Shown here piece by piece: positions 1 through 8,490 of a stretch of 64,000 bases of DNA. How positions within the stretch are numbered: the first letter of the stretch is position 1; each line of letters opens with the position of its first letter. A program made the position numbers and the translations under genes. The stretch is from Anaerolineae bacterium (GTDB taxonomy: Bacteria; Chloroflexota; Anaerolineae; 4572-78; J111), in the NCBI GenBank assembly GCA_023151115.1, contig JAKLJP010000033.1:1-64000 (forward strand). Direction: 5' to 3'. The notes below the pieces were generated by a model. It made no database searches. It was not told where the DNA came from and was given only the letters and a program-made list of their open reading frames with translations.

Positions 1-413
1 GGGATCACCATCGCTTGATTATAGCTGGTCGCCTTCTGACCAGCAGCCTGAAGCGTCTGGCTGATGTAACCGACCGACCGCTCAACGCCCAACAGCAGTT
101 TCAGCCCGGTTTGGATCCCCCGCACACTCCCGGTTAGCATCGGCCAAAGCGCAATGGCCCGCTGGATGAAACCGGAATTGATTTCCAGGCTTTGCTGGAG
201 CGGTCGGGGGCCGGGCTCATGCGGCTGCAAGATTTCTTGCAAGCTCTGGATCGCTTTATTGCGCCACTCGTACAACAGCGTCCGTGAGACCCCATAGTCT
301 TGTGCCAATTGGCTGGCTCGCCCCCACCCGCGTTCTTGAACACTCAACACCATCTCGACCGTGATTTGCATCCGGGTTGACAAATCCAACCCAGCTATGC
401 GATACTGTGCCAT
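1..413 (-). CDS. transposase-like HTH protein, N-terminal part (runs off window edge)
   Basis: Reading leftwards from an ATG at 413, 137 codons stay open to the window edge, so the gene is partial. The product starts MAQYRIAGLDLSTRMQ and carries a helix-turn-helix-like stretch (QLAQDYGVSRTLLYEWRNKA, about residues 40-59), as in transposase N-termini. An inverted match between the sequence just before the gene (about 415-424) and 471-480 (AGGAGCC/GGTGGCTCCT) suggests that an IS end lies near 480. No catalytic DDE region is in view. The IS family is not assigned; a non-transposase DNA-binding protein is possible. Confidence 0.6.
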   Translation of the reverse strand, partial: MAQYRIAGLDLSTRMQITVEMVLSVQERGWGRASQLAQDYGVSRTLLYEWRNKAIQSLQEILQPHEPGPRPLQQSLEINSGFIQRAIALWPMLTGSVRGIQTGLKLLLGVERSVGYISQTLQAAGQKATSYNQAMVI

Positions 414-487
414 TAGGAGCCTCCTTCGATCAGGTTTGATTTGGTCTCGTAACCCTTATCTTGCCTGATGAGGTGGCTCCTGTAAAC
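414..487. mobile_element. putative terminal region of the insertion sequence
   Basis: This stretch joins the transposase-like gene to a kinase whose first PAS domain lacks its beginning. The GGTGGCTCCT at 473-482 is inverted relative to AGGAGCC just ahead of the transposase start, as expected for terminal or subterminal repeats. The exact boundary cannot be fixed without a second copy. Confidence 0.4.
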
Positions 488-501
488 CTATTCTGTTGTT
501 A

Positions 502-3303
502 ATGTGTCAACCTATTTCTGAACCATCCCAAGATACAGAAGGACGATTTCTGCTCGGCAGCAAAGCCGTAGCTCAGGCCGTTGGAGTACCCACCCCGGAT
601 GATCTGGTGGGTAAAACGGATTTTGATTTTCTCAATCGAGAGTTAGCCGAACAATATTATGCGGTTGAACAGAGTGTTATCCAATCGGGCCAGCCTGTTA
701 TTAACCACGAAGAGTTGTTTATTTCGCCGAATGACCAAAAACAGGGTTGGTATTCAACCACTACCGTCCCTTTACGTGATAATCAAGACCAAATTGTGGG
801 GATTATGGGCCTCAGTCATGATATCAGCAAACTCAAAGAAACAGAACAAGCCCTTCGCGACAGCCAGGCCCGGCTTAAGTTACTGAACAGCATCTCTACT
901 CAGGTCAATGCCGGCTTATCGGCCAATCAAGTTATCCAACGCACCCTTAATCAAGTGGCCGACTATTTTCCCACCCTCCGGGTAGGCTATTTTACCATTG
1001 ACGAGCAGGGTAACGCGGTTCAAATCGGCGCTATTGAACCTTCAGGGATGCCCCCTCTGACCAGCATCGCCTTCAATCTGACCACCGCCCCCCATTATTT
1101 TGAGCTTTTACGCCGGCATAAACCGGTCATCATTGAAGATGTCAACCTGGATTCTCGTCTGATTGGATTAACTGACATAATTACCGCCGGTGGCACAAGG
1201 GCCTTTATTGATATACCTTTGCACCATTCGGATAACCTCATTGGCGTACTCTGCCTTGACGCCTCTGAACCACGCCAATGGAGCACGCACGAAATCACAA
1301 CCATTACCGAAGTTGCCGAATATCTCTCCATTGCCCTCCAAAATGTTCGCGAGCAGCAAGAACGGGAGCGGGCTGAGGCCGAGTTGCGAGCCAGTGAAGA
1401 GCGCTTCCGCCTGGTGGTTGACTCGATCAGCGACCATATTTATGTTACACGGGTAACAGACACAGGTGAACACATCAATCTTTACCTTTCACCTCACGCC
1501 GAAGTTTTGACCGGCTATCCTATGGAAAAGTTTATGAATGATTGGCGCTTTTGGCCCTCTACCGTCATTCATCCTGATGATAGAGCTGCTGCGGCAGCCC
1601 AGGTAGCCCAACAAGAAAAAGGGCGCCACAGCGAAGTGGAATATCGCCTGGTTCGAGCCGACGGTCAAATTATTTGGGTCCGCGATAGCGTCAGAGTTCA
1701 GCCAGAAGGGCCATCTTCTAAGATTGTTTATGGATTGGTCAGTGATATAACCGAGCGGAAACAGGCCGAACTGGAGCGAGAATGGCTAACTAATGAACTA
1801 CGCAACATCAATCAAACCCTTGATGAACGGGTTAGGGCCCGCACGGCTGAACTTCAAGCCATTTTCGATGCCGTAGGTGAAGGTATTTTAGTAACCAACC
1901 TGGAGGGCGTAATAGAATACATCAACCCCGCTTTGGAAAAATTGACGGGCTTCAGCGCCACAGAAACCATTGGCAAAACACCCCGCATCTGGAAAAGCGA
2001 ACGGCAAAGCCCAATTTTTTACACCCAAATGTGGCAAACTATCCGCACCGGACAAACCTGGCGAGGCGAGTTAGTCAACAAACGAAAAGATGGCAGCCTG
2101 TATGATGTTCTTTTAACCATTACCCCTATTCCCGGCCCGGATGGGCAGCCAACAGGCTTTGTAGGCGTTCAAAGCGATATTACCCCCTTCAAAGAAATGG
2201 ACCGGCTGAAAAGTGAATTTATTTCCATGGCCGCTCACGAATTACGCACCCCTTTGACCTCTATTTTAGGGTTTAGTGAAATTCTATTAACCCGCCCATT
2301 GAACGAAGAGCGCCGGAATCGCTACCTTACCTTTATCAATCAGCAGGCGGATGCCTTACGGGCCATTCTTGATGACTTACTTGACCTCTCTCGACTGGAA
2401 GCCGGCGAGGGCTTTGAGATCACCGAAGAGTTGGTTGATTTGAGAAAGCTGGCTGAAGAGAGTATCTTCGGCTTTCAAGAAAATCAGCCAGCCCATCATT
2501 ATCATCTGGTTGGCCCCGATGGTTGGCCTCAAATAAAAGGGGATGCCGTAAAACTGGCTCAACTTTTTAAAAATTTGCTCAGCAACGCTACCAAATACTC
2601 GCCCGCTGGCGGCGACATTATTCTGGAGGCTTCGATTGAAGAAGCTTACAATCTGCTTCATCTAACCTTAACCGACCAGGGAATTGGTATGACCCCAGAA
2701 CAAGTGGCCCAGGTTTTTGACCGCTTCTATCGGGCCGACGCCTCCAATACAGCAGTAGGAGGCACCGGGCTGGGTATGACTATTAGCCGCTTGATTGTCG
2801 AGCGCCACAGAGGTAAAATTTGGATCGAGAGCCAGTATGGCATTGGGACCACTGTTCATATTCTTTTGCCATTCCGCGACCGGCCTGTTTACATTCTAAT
2901 CATCGAAGATGATCAAAATCTGCGTGAATTACAACAACGTGTTTTGAAAAGCGAAGGCTTTATAGTTTTGGGGGCCGGAGACGGAGCAGAGGGTCTAAAA
3001 TTGGCAAACTCCTGCCTGCCCCACCTGATTCTGCTTGATTTGGCTTTGCCAGGGATGACCGGTTTTGAGATTCTGGAACGTCTTCAAACAAATTATTTAA
3101 CCAAAGATATTCCAGTTATCATCACTTCGGCTATGGACACAGCCACAGAAATAGAAAGAGCCATTCAAAAAGGGGCAGCCGATTATCTGGTAAAACCTTA
3201 CGGGATGGCTGATTTAACTGTTCGGGTCAATCGAGCGTTGGTAAAATCCAGCGCTCGCATTCAAGCCTCTGTTGAAGGGCTGAACAAATCAATCATCAGT
3301 TGA
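502..3303 (+). CDS. PAS/GAF hybrid sensor histidine kinase with C-terminal receiver, 5'-truncated
   Basis: A soluble two-component hybrid kinase. Residue numbers count from an alternative TTG start at 496. Domains in order: partial PAS (about 14-115, GKTDFDF core), GAF (125-285), PAS (295-425), coiled coil, PAS (450-570), HisKA with phospho-acceptor His581 in MAAHELRTPL, HATPase (N box LFKNLLSNATKYSP, G box GGTGLGM), and a receiver from about 796 with Asp848 in LLDLALPG and Lys in LVKPYG. No membrane segment is seen. The first PAS begins abruptly at DTEGRF, without its usual first strand, right beside an IS end, and there is no clear ribosome site. The gene therefore looks 5'-truncated by the insertion, though the rest is intact. 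Confidence 0.85.
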   Translation: MCQPISEPSQDTEGRFLLGSKAVAQAVGVPTPDDLVGKTDFDFLNRELAEQYYAVEQSVIQSGQPVINHEELFISPNDQKQGWYSTTTVPLRDNQDQIVGIMGLSHDISKLKETEQALRDSQARLKLLNSISTQVNAGLSANQVIQRTLNQVADYFPTLRVGYFTIDEQGNAVQIGAIEPSGMPPLTSIAFNLTTAPHYFELLRRHKPVIIEDVNLDSRLIGLTDIITAGGTRAFIDIPLHHSDNLIGVLCLDASEPRQWSTHEITTITEVAEYLSIALQNVREQQERERAEAELRASEERFRLVVDSISDHIYVTRVTDTGEHINLYLSPHAEVLTGYPMEKFMNDWRFWPSTVIHPDDRAAAAAQVAQQEKGRHSEVEYRLVRADGQIIWVRDSVRVQPEGPSSKIVYGLVSDITERKQAELEREWLTNELRNINQTLDERVRARTAELQAIFDAVGEGILVTNLEGVIEYINPALEKLTGFSATETIGKTPRIWKSERQSPIFYTQMWQTIRTGQTWRGELVNKRKDGSLYDVLLTITPIPGPDGQPTGFVGVQSDITPFKEMDRLKSEFISMAAHELRTPLTSILGFSEILLTRPLNEERRNRYLTFINQQADALRAILDDLLDLSRLEAGEGFEITEELVDLRKLAEESIFGFQENQPAHHYHLVGPDGWPQIKGDAVKLAQLFKNLLSNATKYSPAGGDIILEASIEEAYNLLHLTLTDQGIGMTPEQVAQVFDRFYRADASNTAVGGTGLGMTISRLIVERHRGKIWIESQYGIGTTVHILLPFRDRPVYILIIEDDQNLRELQQRVLKSEGFIVLGAGDGAEGLKLANSCLPHLILLDLALPGMTGFEILERLQTNYLTKDIPVIITSAMDTATEIERAIQKGAADYLVKPYGMADLTVRVNRALVKSSARIQASVEGLNKSIIS

Positions 3304-3308
3304 TACCC

Positions 3309-3430
3309 GTAACTACTCAGCTATGTCATTTCGACCGCAGGGAGAAATCCCCGACACCTTACTTTCATAGGTTGCGCCTTGAAGCTTTCTCGACCTTCGG
3401 TCTCGAAATGACATGAGCTTGAGCAGTAAC
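3309..3430. repeat. MITE-like palindromic repeat, family A copy 1
   Basis: The outer ends are inverted: GTAACTACTCA on the left and GAGCAGTAAC on the right. Inside them lie ATGTCATTTCGACC and GGTCTCGAAATGACAT. The same architecture recurs at about 20997, 21427, 37790 and 46216. Confidence 0.85.
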
Positions 3431-3470
3431 AAATTGATTATCATTTTTGACTTATGGAGGAGTAATCCCG

Positions 3471-3839
3471 GTGAAAAAAATCCTGATTGTAGATGACCAA
3501 GTTGAAGTGCGAGAATTAGTTCAAGTCACACTTGAAATCGGTGATTATCAGATTTTATCGGCCGAAAATGGACAGCAAGCAGTTGATATTGCCAGGGTAG
3601 AACATCCTGACATTATTTTGCTGGATATTATGATGCCCGGCAGCGATGTGGATGGGCTGGAAGCATGTCGTCTCCTTAAAGCTGATCCGGCCACCGCCGA
3701 TATCACTATTGTTATGCTTTCGGCCAAAGGACAAGAACTTGATATTGAAACCGGCAAAATCGCCGGGGCTGATGATTACTTTACCAAGCCCTTCAGTCCT
3801 ATTGCTCTCATTGAAAAGGTTGAGTCTGTCATAGGGTGA
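3471..3839 (+). CDS. stand-alone response regulator receiver (CheY-like)
   Basis: A single receiver domain of 122 aa with no output domain. It has the acidic pair Asp8-Asp9, phospho-acceptor Asp52 in LLDIMMPG and the Lys of YFTKPFSP. The GTG at 3471 is preferred because GGAGG at 3456-3460 is well spaced for it; the frame itself is open further upstream. The hybrid kinase lies just upstream and a DNA-binding-only protein just downstream, so it may relay phosphate within this group. That role is inferred. Confidence 0.9.
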   Translation: MKKILIVDDQVEVRELVQVTLEIGDYQILSAENGQQAVDIARVEHPDIILLDIMMPGSDVDGLEACRLLKADPATADITIVMLSAKGQELDIETGKIAGADDYFTKPFSPIALIEKVESVIG

Positions 3840-3952
3840 GTAACCGTTCACTTTAAGTCTAAAATTTATGATTTTGGCGGCGCTACAAGAGTACTATTGT
3901 TAAATAGAGGGGTTGGGACACACTTCCTATAGATTTTTGATTTTAGGGATGC

Positions 3953-3958
3953 TATAAT
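3953..3958 (+). promoter_or_regulatory. -10-like TATAAT upstream of winged-helix gene
   Basis: A perfect TATAAT lies about 75 nt before the winged-helix start. No convincing -35 hexamer was found at 16-18 nt upstream, so this is a weak call. Confidence 0.35.
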
Positions 3959-4032
3959 AGGCCCAACTTAACTTAATTAACAAGTACCAACTGAGTGAAT
4001 TAACAACCAAAGCGCAAGGAGGAGGAACTATT

Positions 4033-4356
4033 ATGCCTCGCCAAAAATCAATTAGCAAAGCACTCGAAGTGAGCGGCATGGTTTTAGACCTGGAAAAAGC
4101 CAGCTTGAAGAAAAAGGATGGCGAGGTACATCTCACCCCCAAAGAAACTAAACTGATGGCCCTCCTCATGAAGAATGTGGGCAAGGTAGTAAGTCGCAGT
4201 GAGTTGATGCAAGAGGTGTGGAACACGGAGTATCTCGGCGACACTCGTACCTTAGATGTACACATTTGCTGGCTGCGTCAAAAAATTGAGGAAAATCCCC
4301 GCGTCCCTGAATTTATTCTGACCCGTCGAGGTCAGGGTTATGAATTACGCATTTAA
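4033..4356 (+). CDS. OmpR/PhoB-type winged-helix DNA-binding protein without receiver
   Basis: At 107 aa this is only a Trans_reg_C winged helix. It shows the LTPKETKLMALLM entry helix, the recognition region TRTLDVHICWLRQKIE and the terminal wing TRRGQGYELRI. There is no receiver ahead of it. GGAGGAGG precedes the ATG, and a strong intrinsic terminator follows, so it forms its own transcription unit. The receiver-only gene 190 bp upstream suggests a response regulator split into separate genes, or a constitutive regulator. Confidence 0.9.
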   Translation: MPRQKSISKALEVSGMVLDLEKASLKKKDGEVHLTPKETKLMALLMKNVGKVVSRSELMQEVWNTEYLGDTRTLDVHICWLRQKIEENPRVPEFILTRRGQGYELRI

Positions 4357-4383
4357 GCAGGTTTAACTTTTGTTCACTTAAGA

Positions 4384-4411
4384 AGCCCTACCAGTTTGGT
4401 AGGGCTTTTTT
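4384..4411 (+). terminator. intrinsic terminator after winged-helix gene
   Basis: The stem AGCCCTACC/GGTAGGGCT is followed by a run of T, 27 nt after the stop codon. Confidence 0.9.
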
Positions 4412-4494
4412 CGTTTGGAGTGATAAAGTGTTGAAGGCTTTCATAACCTTAGTACCTTATGAGTCAGATTCTTGTACAGTGAGCAAGAAGTTGT

Positions 4495-4591
4495 TACACA
4501 GAGAGGCACGGAGAAGTCACAAAGTCCCACAGAGGAATTTTTATCGCTTCTCTGCGTGTCTCTGTGAAATCTCTGCGCAACTCTGTGTTCC
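4495..4591. repeat. short-period composite hairpin, CACAGAG word
   Basis: The left arm (4495-4535) is built of degenerate ACACAGAGG/CACGGAG words. The right arm (4548-4590) is its complement, CTCTGTG/CTCTGCG. The same word family forms the hairpin at 44042-44121. Confidence 0.8.
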
Positions 4592-4594
4592 TTT

Positions 4595-4619
4595 TTGGTT
4601 CTGGCTCGTCCAGGTTAGG
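4595..4619. repeat. 25-bp dispersed repeat, copy 1
   Basis: This 25-nt stretch (core CTGGCTCGTCCAGGTTAGG) recurs exactly on the other strand at 56372-56396. Both copies sit directly beside a composite hairpin. Confidence 0.8.
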
Positions 4620-6956
4620 TTAATAGGTGTGTAAATATCCCAGCGCCATACTTTCCTCGGCGCTCATGACCACGCGCAGCAGCTTGTGGGGACATACTTC
4701 GGATACATTGACGACTTTAATATAATCGCTGTACAGGTTGTCCTGGGGCAATAACAGAGGTAGTTTATTGGGACTCTGATTAATGAAATCATAATTAAAC
4801 AGAATATCGGGATTATCCGGGTAAAGGGCCAGGGGATAGATGTTACTCTCAACCAAATCTTGAAAAAAGTGGGTTCCATAAGATAGTTCTGGGGTAAGCC
4901 CATTATGCGCCACAGCAATCTCAATGAGCATAGAAGTATTATAAATATCGGCATACGTGACCTTAACTCCCAAATCAATATTTGAACTGCCCCAGCGCCC
5001 CGGCCCCATCAAGATGAATTTTTCTCCTTCGAGACGTTTGTTGAGCCGTCCAACAATCCGTGCTATTTCCATACGCACGCTGGTATCGCTAAGCCGGCTG
5101 TAGGCCAAAGGGTCAACATAGACGATATATTTAATTTTATCAACCACCCCCGACGGCACCAACCGATTTGCCGTAAAAATCTGATCGGCCACAGCAACAT
5201 CCCGTGGCAGCGATACATTCTGCGCCCAGTTGTGGTTGCTGAGCGGTCGGCATTGCAACAGAAAAATTTTGAAGTTGGGTTTGGGGTAGCCGGGAATAAA
5301 CTGTACCGCAAATTCAATATCTATGGGACGTTCATAATAACGATCCAACTTCTTGAGAATCGTTTTCATGAGCTTGACGAAATCGGTATTCTTGAGCAGG
5401 TTATCAAAGGTAAGCACCATCTTCTCCGGCGGAATGGCCGTGCCCAGCGAAAAAATAGGCTTTACAAAATCTCCCTCATCAACCGAGGCTAAATACTGCA
5501 CCCCCGGAAAACTACTGGAGAGTATCTCGCTAACCGGGATTGTTTTAAAGGCATTTTCCTCCAAATCAATCACATCCATAAAACGCTGCGAATATTTGAT
5601 AATATCGGCCGGCCCGCTCACCGGCCGCAGTTGGGGATGGCTCAGGCCCACCATGCGCGGATAATCCCGATCTACCCGGTCTACGGCGCGGGTTCCCATC
5701 CCCAAAACTATCCGCAAAAATCCATCTTCTCGTTTGAGTTTCTTGTTCCAAATAAAGGGATTGGAGCTATAACCCACGCCGGCCACATAAGGAAAGAAAT
5801 ATTTGCCATAACGCTCACCCTGCACTTTTTGAATCAGGATAGCCATGCGCTCATCATAATCGTCCAACTCTTGAATCTGGCGGTAAAACAGCGCATCGGG
5901 GCTGAGGATGCTGGCATAAATTTGAATCACCGCCCGAATGAGAGCCGCTAAATTCTCTTCGGGCGTGCCTTGATTGGGCAGAAAAAAGCTGTCATATTTA
6001 CCGGCAAAAGCGCTGCCAAAGTTATCTTCTAATAGACTCGACGAACGAACAATAATGGGGGATTGACCGATTTCAGCCAGCATTTCCCGCAGTCGCTGAG
6101 TAGCATCCTCTGGAAAACGGCCGGCCAGGTAAGCGGCGCGAATCCGAGGATACTGCCGTTCGATTTCCTCACGGGTCAGATACTTCTGGCTGGTGGTCTG
6201 TTCAAAATTATTGATAGTCTTAAAATCATAGTAAACATCACTACCAATAAAGTAGGTTTCGGGCAGGGCCACGTGTTCCTTCAAATCAAGCGCGTCATCC
6301 GGGTCAGGCTGGCAGAGAATTTTATAGGCCAGAATCATACCCGCCGATTTACCCCCAATTTTACCCCGCCCAATCTTGCGGGTCATAATCTCTTTCAAAT
6401 CAAAAATATTGACAAAGTTGCGGGCAATCCGCACAAAAGCCAATTGATCACTGACCAAGCTTTTAAGCAGCACCACAATAATTTCTCGCACGTGGTGTTT
6501 GACGCTTTCAAACATCTCCGGGGGATAATTGGTATATTTTTCAGCCTGCTCAAACAGCATATACCAGGGGGCCAACTCCGGGTTGAAGGTGAGAATGACT
6601 TTGTGGGGCTGGCCTACCCTATTCTCGTTGACCGCGGCTTTTACAATTTCTTCAAAGCGGCTAAAGGGCAGGTTATAGGCAAAATAAAAATCGGTCAGGT
6701 TATCGCGCACCCGGCTTAACCGCTTTTGCCAGATCTCTTCCGTTTCTTGATGCAAGGGATCGGTCAGCCCTTCTTGTCGCTGGGTATCAATGGCTTTCCG
6801 TTCCACCTCATCCTCCAACATGGTGGGCGTAATAATCCCTTTGACAAAAAGTTCCTGGCGCATCTGGGCGCGAATTTTTTTGGCCAGAATAGGGTAATTG
6901 CTGAGGGTGAGGGTCAAATCTAATATTTTAGAAGGCGGTGATGTTGGAATAGGCAT
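4620..6956 (-). CDS. PEP/pyruvate-binding (PPDK N-terminal-like) domain protein
   Basis: A 778-aa cytoplasmic protein. An alpha-helical N-terminal third is followed by a pyruvate-phosphate-dikinase-type nucleotide-binding domain: the KIGRGKIGGKSAGMILAYK glycine-rich region, the SPIIVRSSSLLEDNFG AFAGKY-type motif and the later GMGTRAVDR. The phosphohistidine swivel domain of true PEP synthases is not evident, so the substrate is unknown. The ATG at 6956 is preferred over 6965, because GAGGA sits about 9 nt before it and abuts the earlier ATG. A terminator separates it from the FmdB gene upstream. Confidence 0.8.
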   Translation of the reverse strand: MPIPTSPPSKILDLTLTLSNYPILAKKIRAQMRQELFVKGIITPTMLEDEVERKAIDTQRQEGLTDPLHQETEEIWQKRLSRVRDNLTDFYFAYNLPFSRFEEIVKAAVNENRVGQPHKVILTFNPELAPWYMLFEQAEKYTNYPPEMFESVKHHVREIIVVLLKSLVSDQLAFVRIARNFVNIFDLKEIMTRKIGRGKIGGKSAGMILAYKILCQPDPDDALDLKEHVALPETYFIGSDVYYDFKTINNFEQTTSQKYLTREEIERQYPRIRAAYLAGRFPEDATQRLREMLAEIGQSPIIVRSSSLLEDNFGSAFAGKYDSFFLPNQGTPEENLAALIRAVIQIYASILSPDALFYRQIQELDDYDERMAILIQKVQGERYGKYFFPYVAGVGYSSNPFIWNKKLKREDGFLRIVLGMGTRAVDRVDRDYPRMVGLSHPQLRPVSGPADIIKYSQRFMDVIDLEENAFKTIPVSEILSSSFPGVQYLASVDEGDFVKPIFSLGTAIPPEKMVLTFDNLLKNTDFVKLMKTILKKLDRYYERPIDIEFAVQFIPGYPKPNFKIFLLQCRPLSNHNWAQNVSLPRDVAVADQIFTANRLVPSGVVDKIKYIVYVDPLAYSRLSDTSVRMEIARIVGRLNKRLEGEKFILMGPGRWGSSNIDLGVKVTYADIYNTSMLIEIAVAHNGLTPELSYGTHFFQDLVESNIYPLALYPDNPDILFNYDFINQSPNKLPLLLPQDNLYSDYIKVVNVSEVCPHKLLRVVMSAEESMALGYLHTY

Positions 6957-6980
6957 GGCTAACATTCCTCATCGGTTGAA

Positions 6981-7014
6981 ACAAAAAAACCCGGCGTCAG
7001 TCCGGGCTTTTTTG
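6981..7014 (-). terminator. intrinsic terminator after FmdB-like gene
   Basis: A CCCGG/CCGGG hairpin is flanked by A and T runs, so it could act in both directions. On the minus strand it lies 19 nt past the zinc-ribbon gene. Confidence 0.75.
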
Positions 7015-7032
7015 ACAGCAACGAAACCTGAG

Positions 7033-7332
7033 CTAAGCTTCGGTTTTGGCCGGACTGCTTTCAGCTTTGGTTTCCGCTTTACTTTCAGATTTTGACTCAA
7101 CGCCGCTATCCGATTTCTCGCTTTTAGACGAACTGCCGTTGATACTGCTTTTGCTGGCTTTACTGTCGTTGATATAAAAACCACTCCCCTTGAAAACAAT
7201 CGCCGGGGCGGCCAGAAGCCGCCGCGTTTCGACGTGGCCGTTGGGACAATCGGCTTTAGGCTCATCGCTAAAGCTCTGGCGCTTTTCAAAAGTTACCCCA
7301 CAGGTTAAACATTCGTATTCATAGATAGGCAT
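7033..7332 (-). CDS. FmdB family zinc-ribbon protein
   Basis: The product is 99 aa. It opens with MPIYEYECLTCG, typical of the family. A second zinc-binding pair is degenerate (CPNGH), so one knuckle may use Cys and His. The C-terminal half is a low-complexity Ser/Lys/Glu tail. The ATG at 7332 has AGGAG 8 nt upstream and matches the family start; the frame is open a little further up. The role of FmdB-like proteins is poorly defined. Confidence 0.85.
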   Translation of the reverse strand: MPIYEYECLTCGVTFEKRQSFSDEPKADCPNGHVETRRLLAAPAIVFKGSGFYINDSKASKSSINGSSSKSEKSDSGVESKSESKAETKAESSPAKTEA

Positions 7333-7447
7333 CTTGTACTCCTGAGCTCTTTGGAGGCATATCAAAAGTATTATACGGCAAGATTATACACCATTATCGT
7401 TAGAATTGCATAAGAAAACCACAAAAATTGAGGGTTTTCTTTCAACT

Positions 7448-8449
7448 TCACGATTTGTTAGCCGACTCCTCTGCCTCCAGCAGCAGTTCGACCTTCTCGA
7501 CCACTTCGGCCATTATTTCGGCCAGGTTACCCGTTACCGTTGCCCCTGCCGCCGAGGTATGTCCCCCACCGCCATAGGCCACGGCCAGTTGGTTAATCGC
7601 AATACTACCATCACTGCGTAAACTGATTTTTACCTTACTTTTAGAGCTTTGCAAACAAAAAACCACCACCCGCACCCCGCCAATTTCCTGGCCCAGGCTG
7701 GCAAAACCATCCAACTCGGAGGCTTTAACCCCGTAAGTCTTTAAAGTGGCTTGATCCAACCCATAATAGGCAATGCGACCCTGGGCTGCTGTTTTGATCG
7801 AATCAAGCACATGGCCCTTAAGCCGGACGCGGGCCAAGGGATACTGCTCGTACAATTGGCGATAAATGGCATACGGTTCAGCCCCGGCCCGGAGCAGTTC
7901 ACCTGTAATCCGGTGGGTGCGAGGGCTGGTTTTAGGAAAACGAAAATTGCCGGTATCGGTGACAATAGCCGCGTATAAAGCCTGAGCCATATGAGCTGAT
8001 ATTTTCCCACACATAGCCGTCACCAATTCATAGACCAGTTCAGCAGTGGCCGCTGCCTCGGTATCAATGGCGGCCACATCCACAAAATCGGTAGCGTCGG
8101 GATGGTGGTCAATACAAACTTTAAGGGCGTTTGCCTGGGCCAGCGCATCGCCGACCCGCCCCAGCCGTTTCCAGCCGCCCGATGCATCCAAAACAATGAT
8201 GGCCTCGGCCTTTTTTATCAAAGCATTGTGCTTATTGGGGGAATACTTTTTGATGACTCGCTGGAGATCCAGAAATTGAAAAGCCTCCGGCACAGGGTCG
8301 GTGTTGATAATCGTCACCTTTTTGCCCAGGGAGGCCAGGTGCTCGGCCAGGGCCAATTCCGACCCCAGGGCATCACAATCGGGATTAAGATGCGAGGTCA
8401 AGACAAAGGCGCTATGCTGTTCGATGAGGGGGATAATTTTTTGCCACAA
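7448..8449 (-). CDS. DHH-family phosphoesterase, NrnA-like (oligoribonuclease / pAp phosphatase)
   Basis: The 333-aa product has the bimodular DHH/DHHA1 layout. Metal motifs are SHLNPDCDALGSE (about 19-31), VLDASGG, the signature CIDHHPDA and TDTGNFRFP; GGGGHTSAAG near the C-terminus is the DHHA1 substrate motif. The family degrades nano-RNA and dephosphorylates pAp. The best start is a TTG, as no ATG or GTG suits the family N-terminus. It lies 41 nt after the FGE-domain gene on the same strand. Confidence 0.88.
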   Translation of the reverse strand: MWQKIIPLIEQHSAFVLTSHLNPDCDALGSELALAEHLASLGKKVTIINTDPVPEAFQFLDLQRVIKKYSPNKHNALIKKAEAIIVLDASGGWKRLGRVGDALAQANALKVCIDHHPDATDFVDVAAIDTEAAATAELVYELVTAMCGKISAHMAQALYAAIVTDTGNFRFPKTSPRTHRITGELLRAGAEPYAIYRQLYEQYPLARVRLKGHVLDSIKTAAQGRIAYYGLDQATLKTYGVKASELDGFASLGQEIGGVRVVVFCLQSSKSKVKISLRSDGSIAINQLAVAYGGGGHTSAAGATVTGNLAEIMAEVVEKVELLLEAEESANKS

Positions 8450-8490
8450 AGTGGCCTGATTGTGCCCTAATCTTGAATTTTTGGCAATCT

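Noticed and set aside
4428..4634. 68-codon frame after the winged-helix terminator.
   Set aside because: It translates the CACAGAG hairpin and the 25-bp repeat, so it is repeat-derived.
6063..6719. Long plus-strand frame (218 codons) opposite the PEP/pyruvate-binding gene.
   Set aside because: It is a mirror frame of a well supported gene, without ribosome site or recognisable domain.
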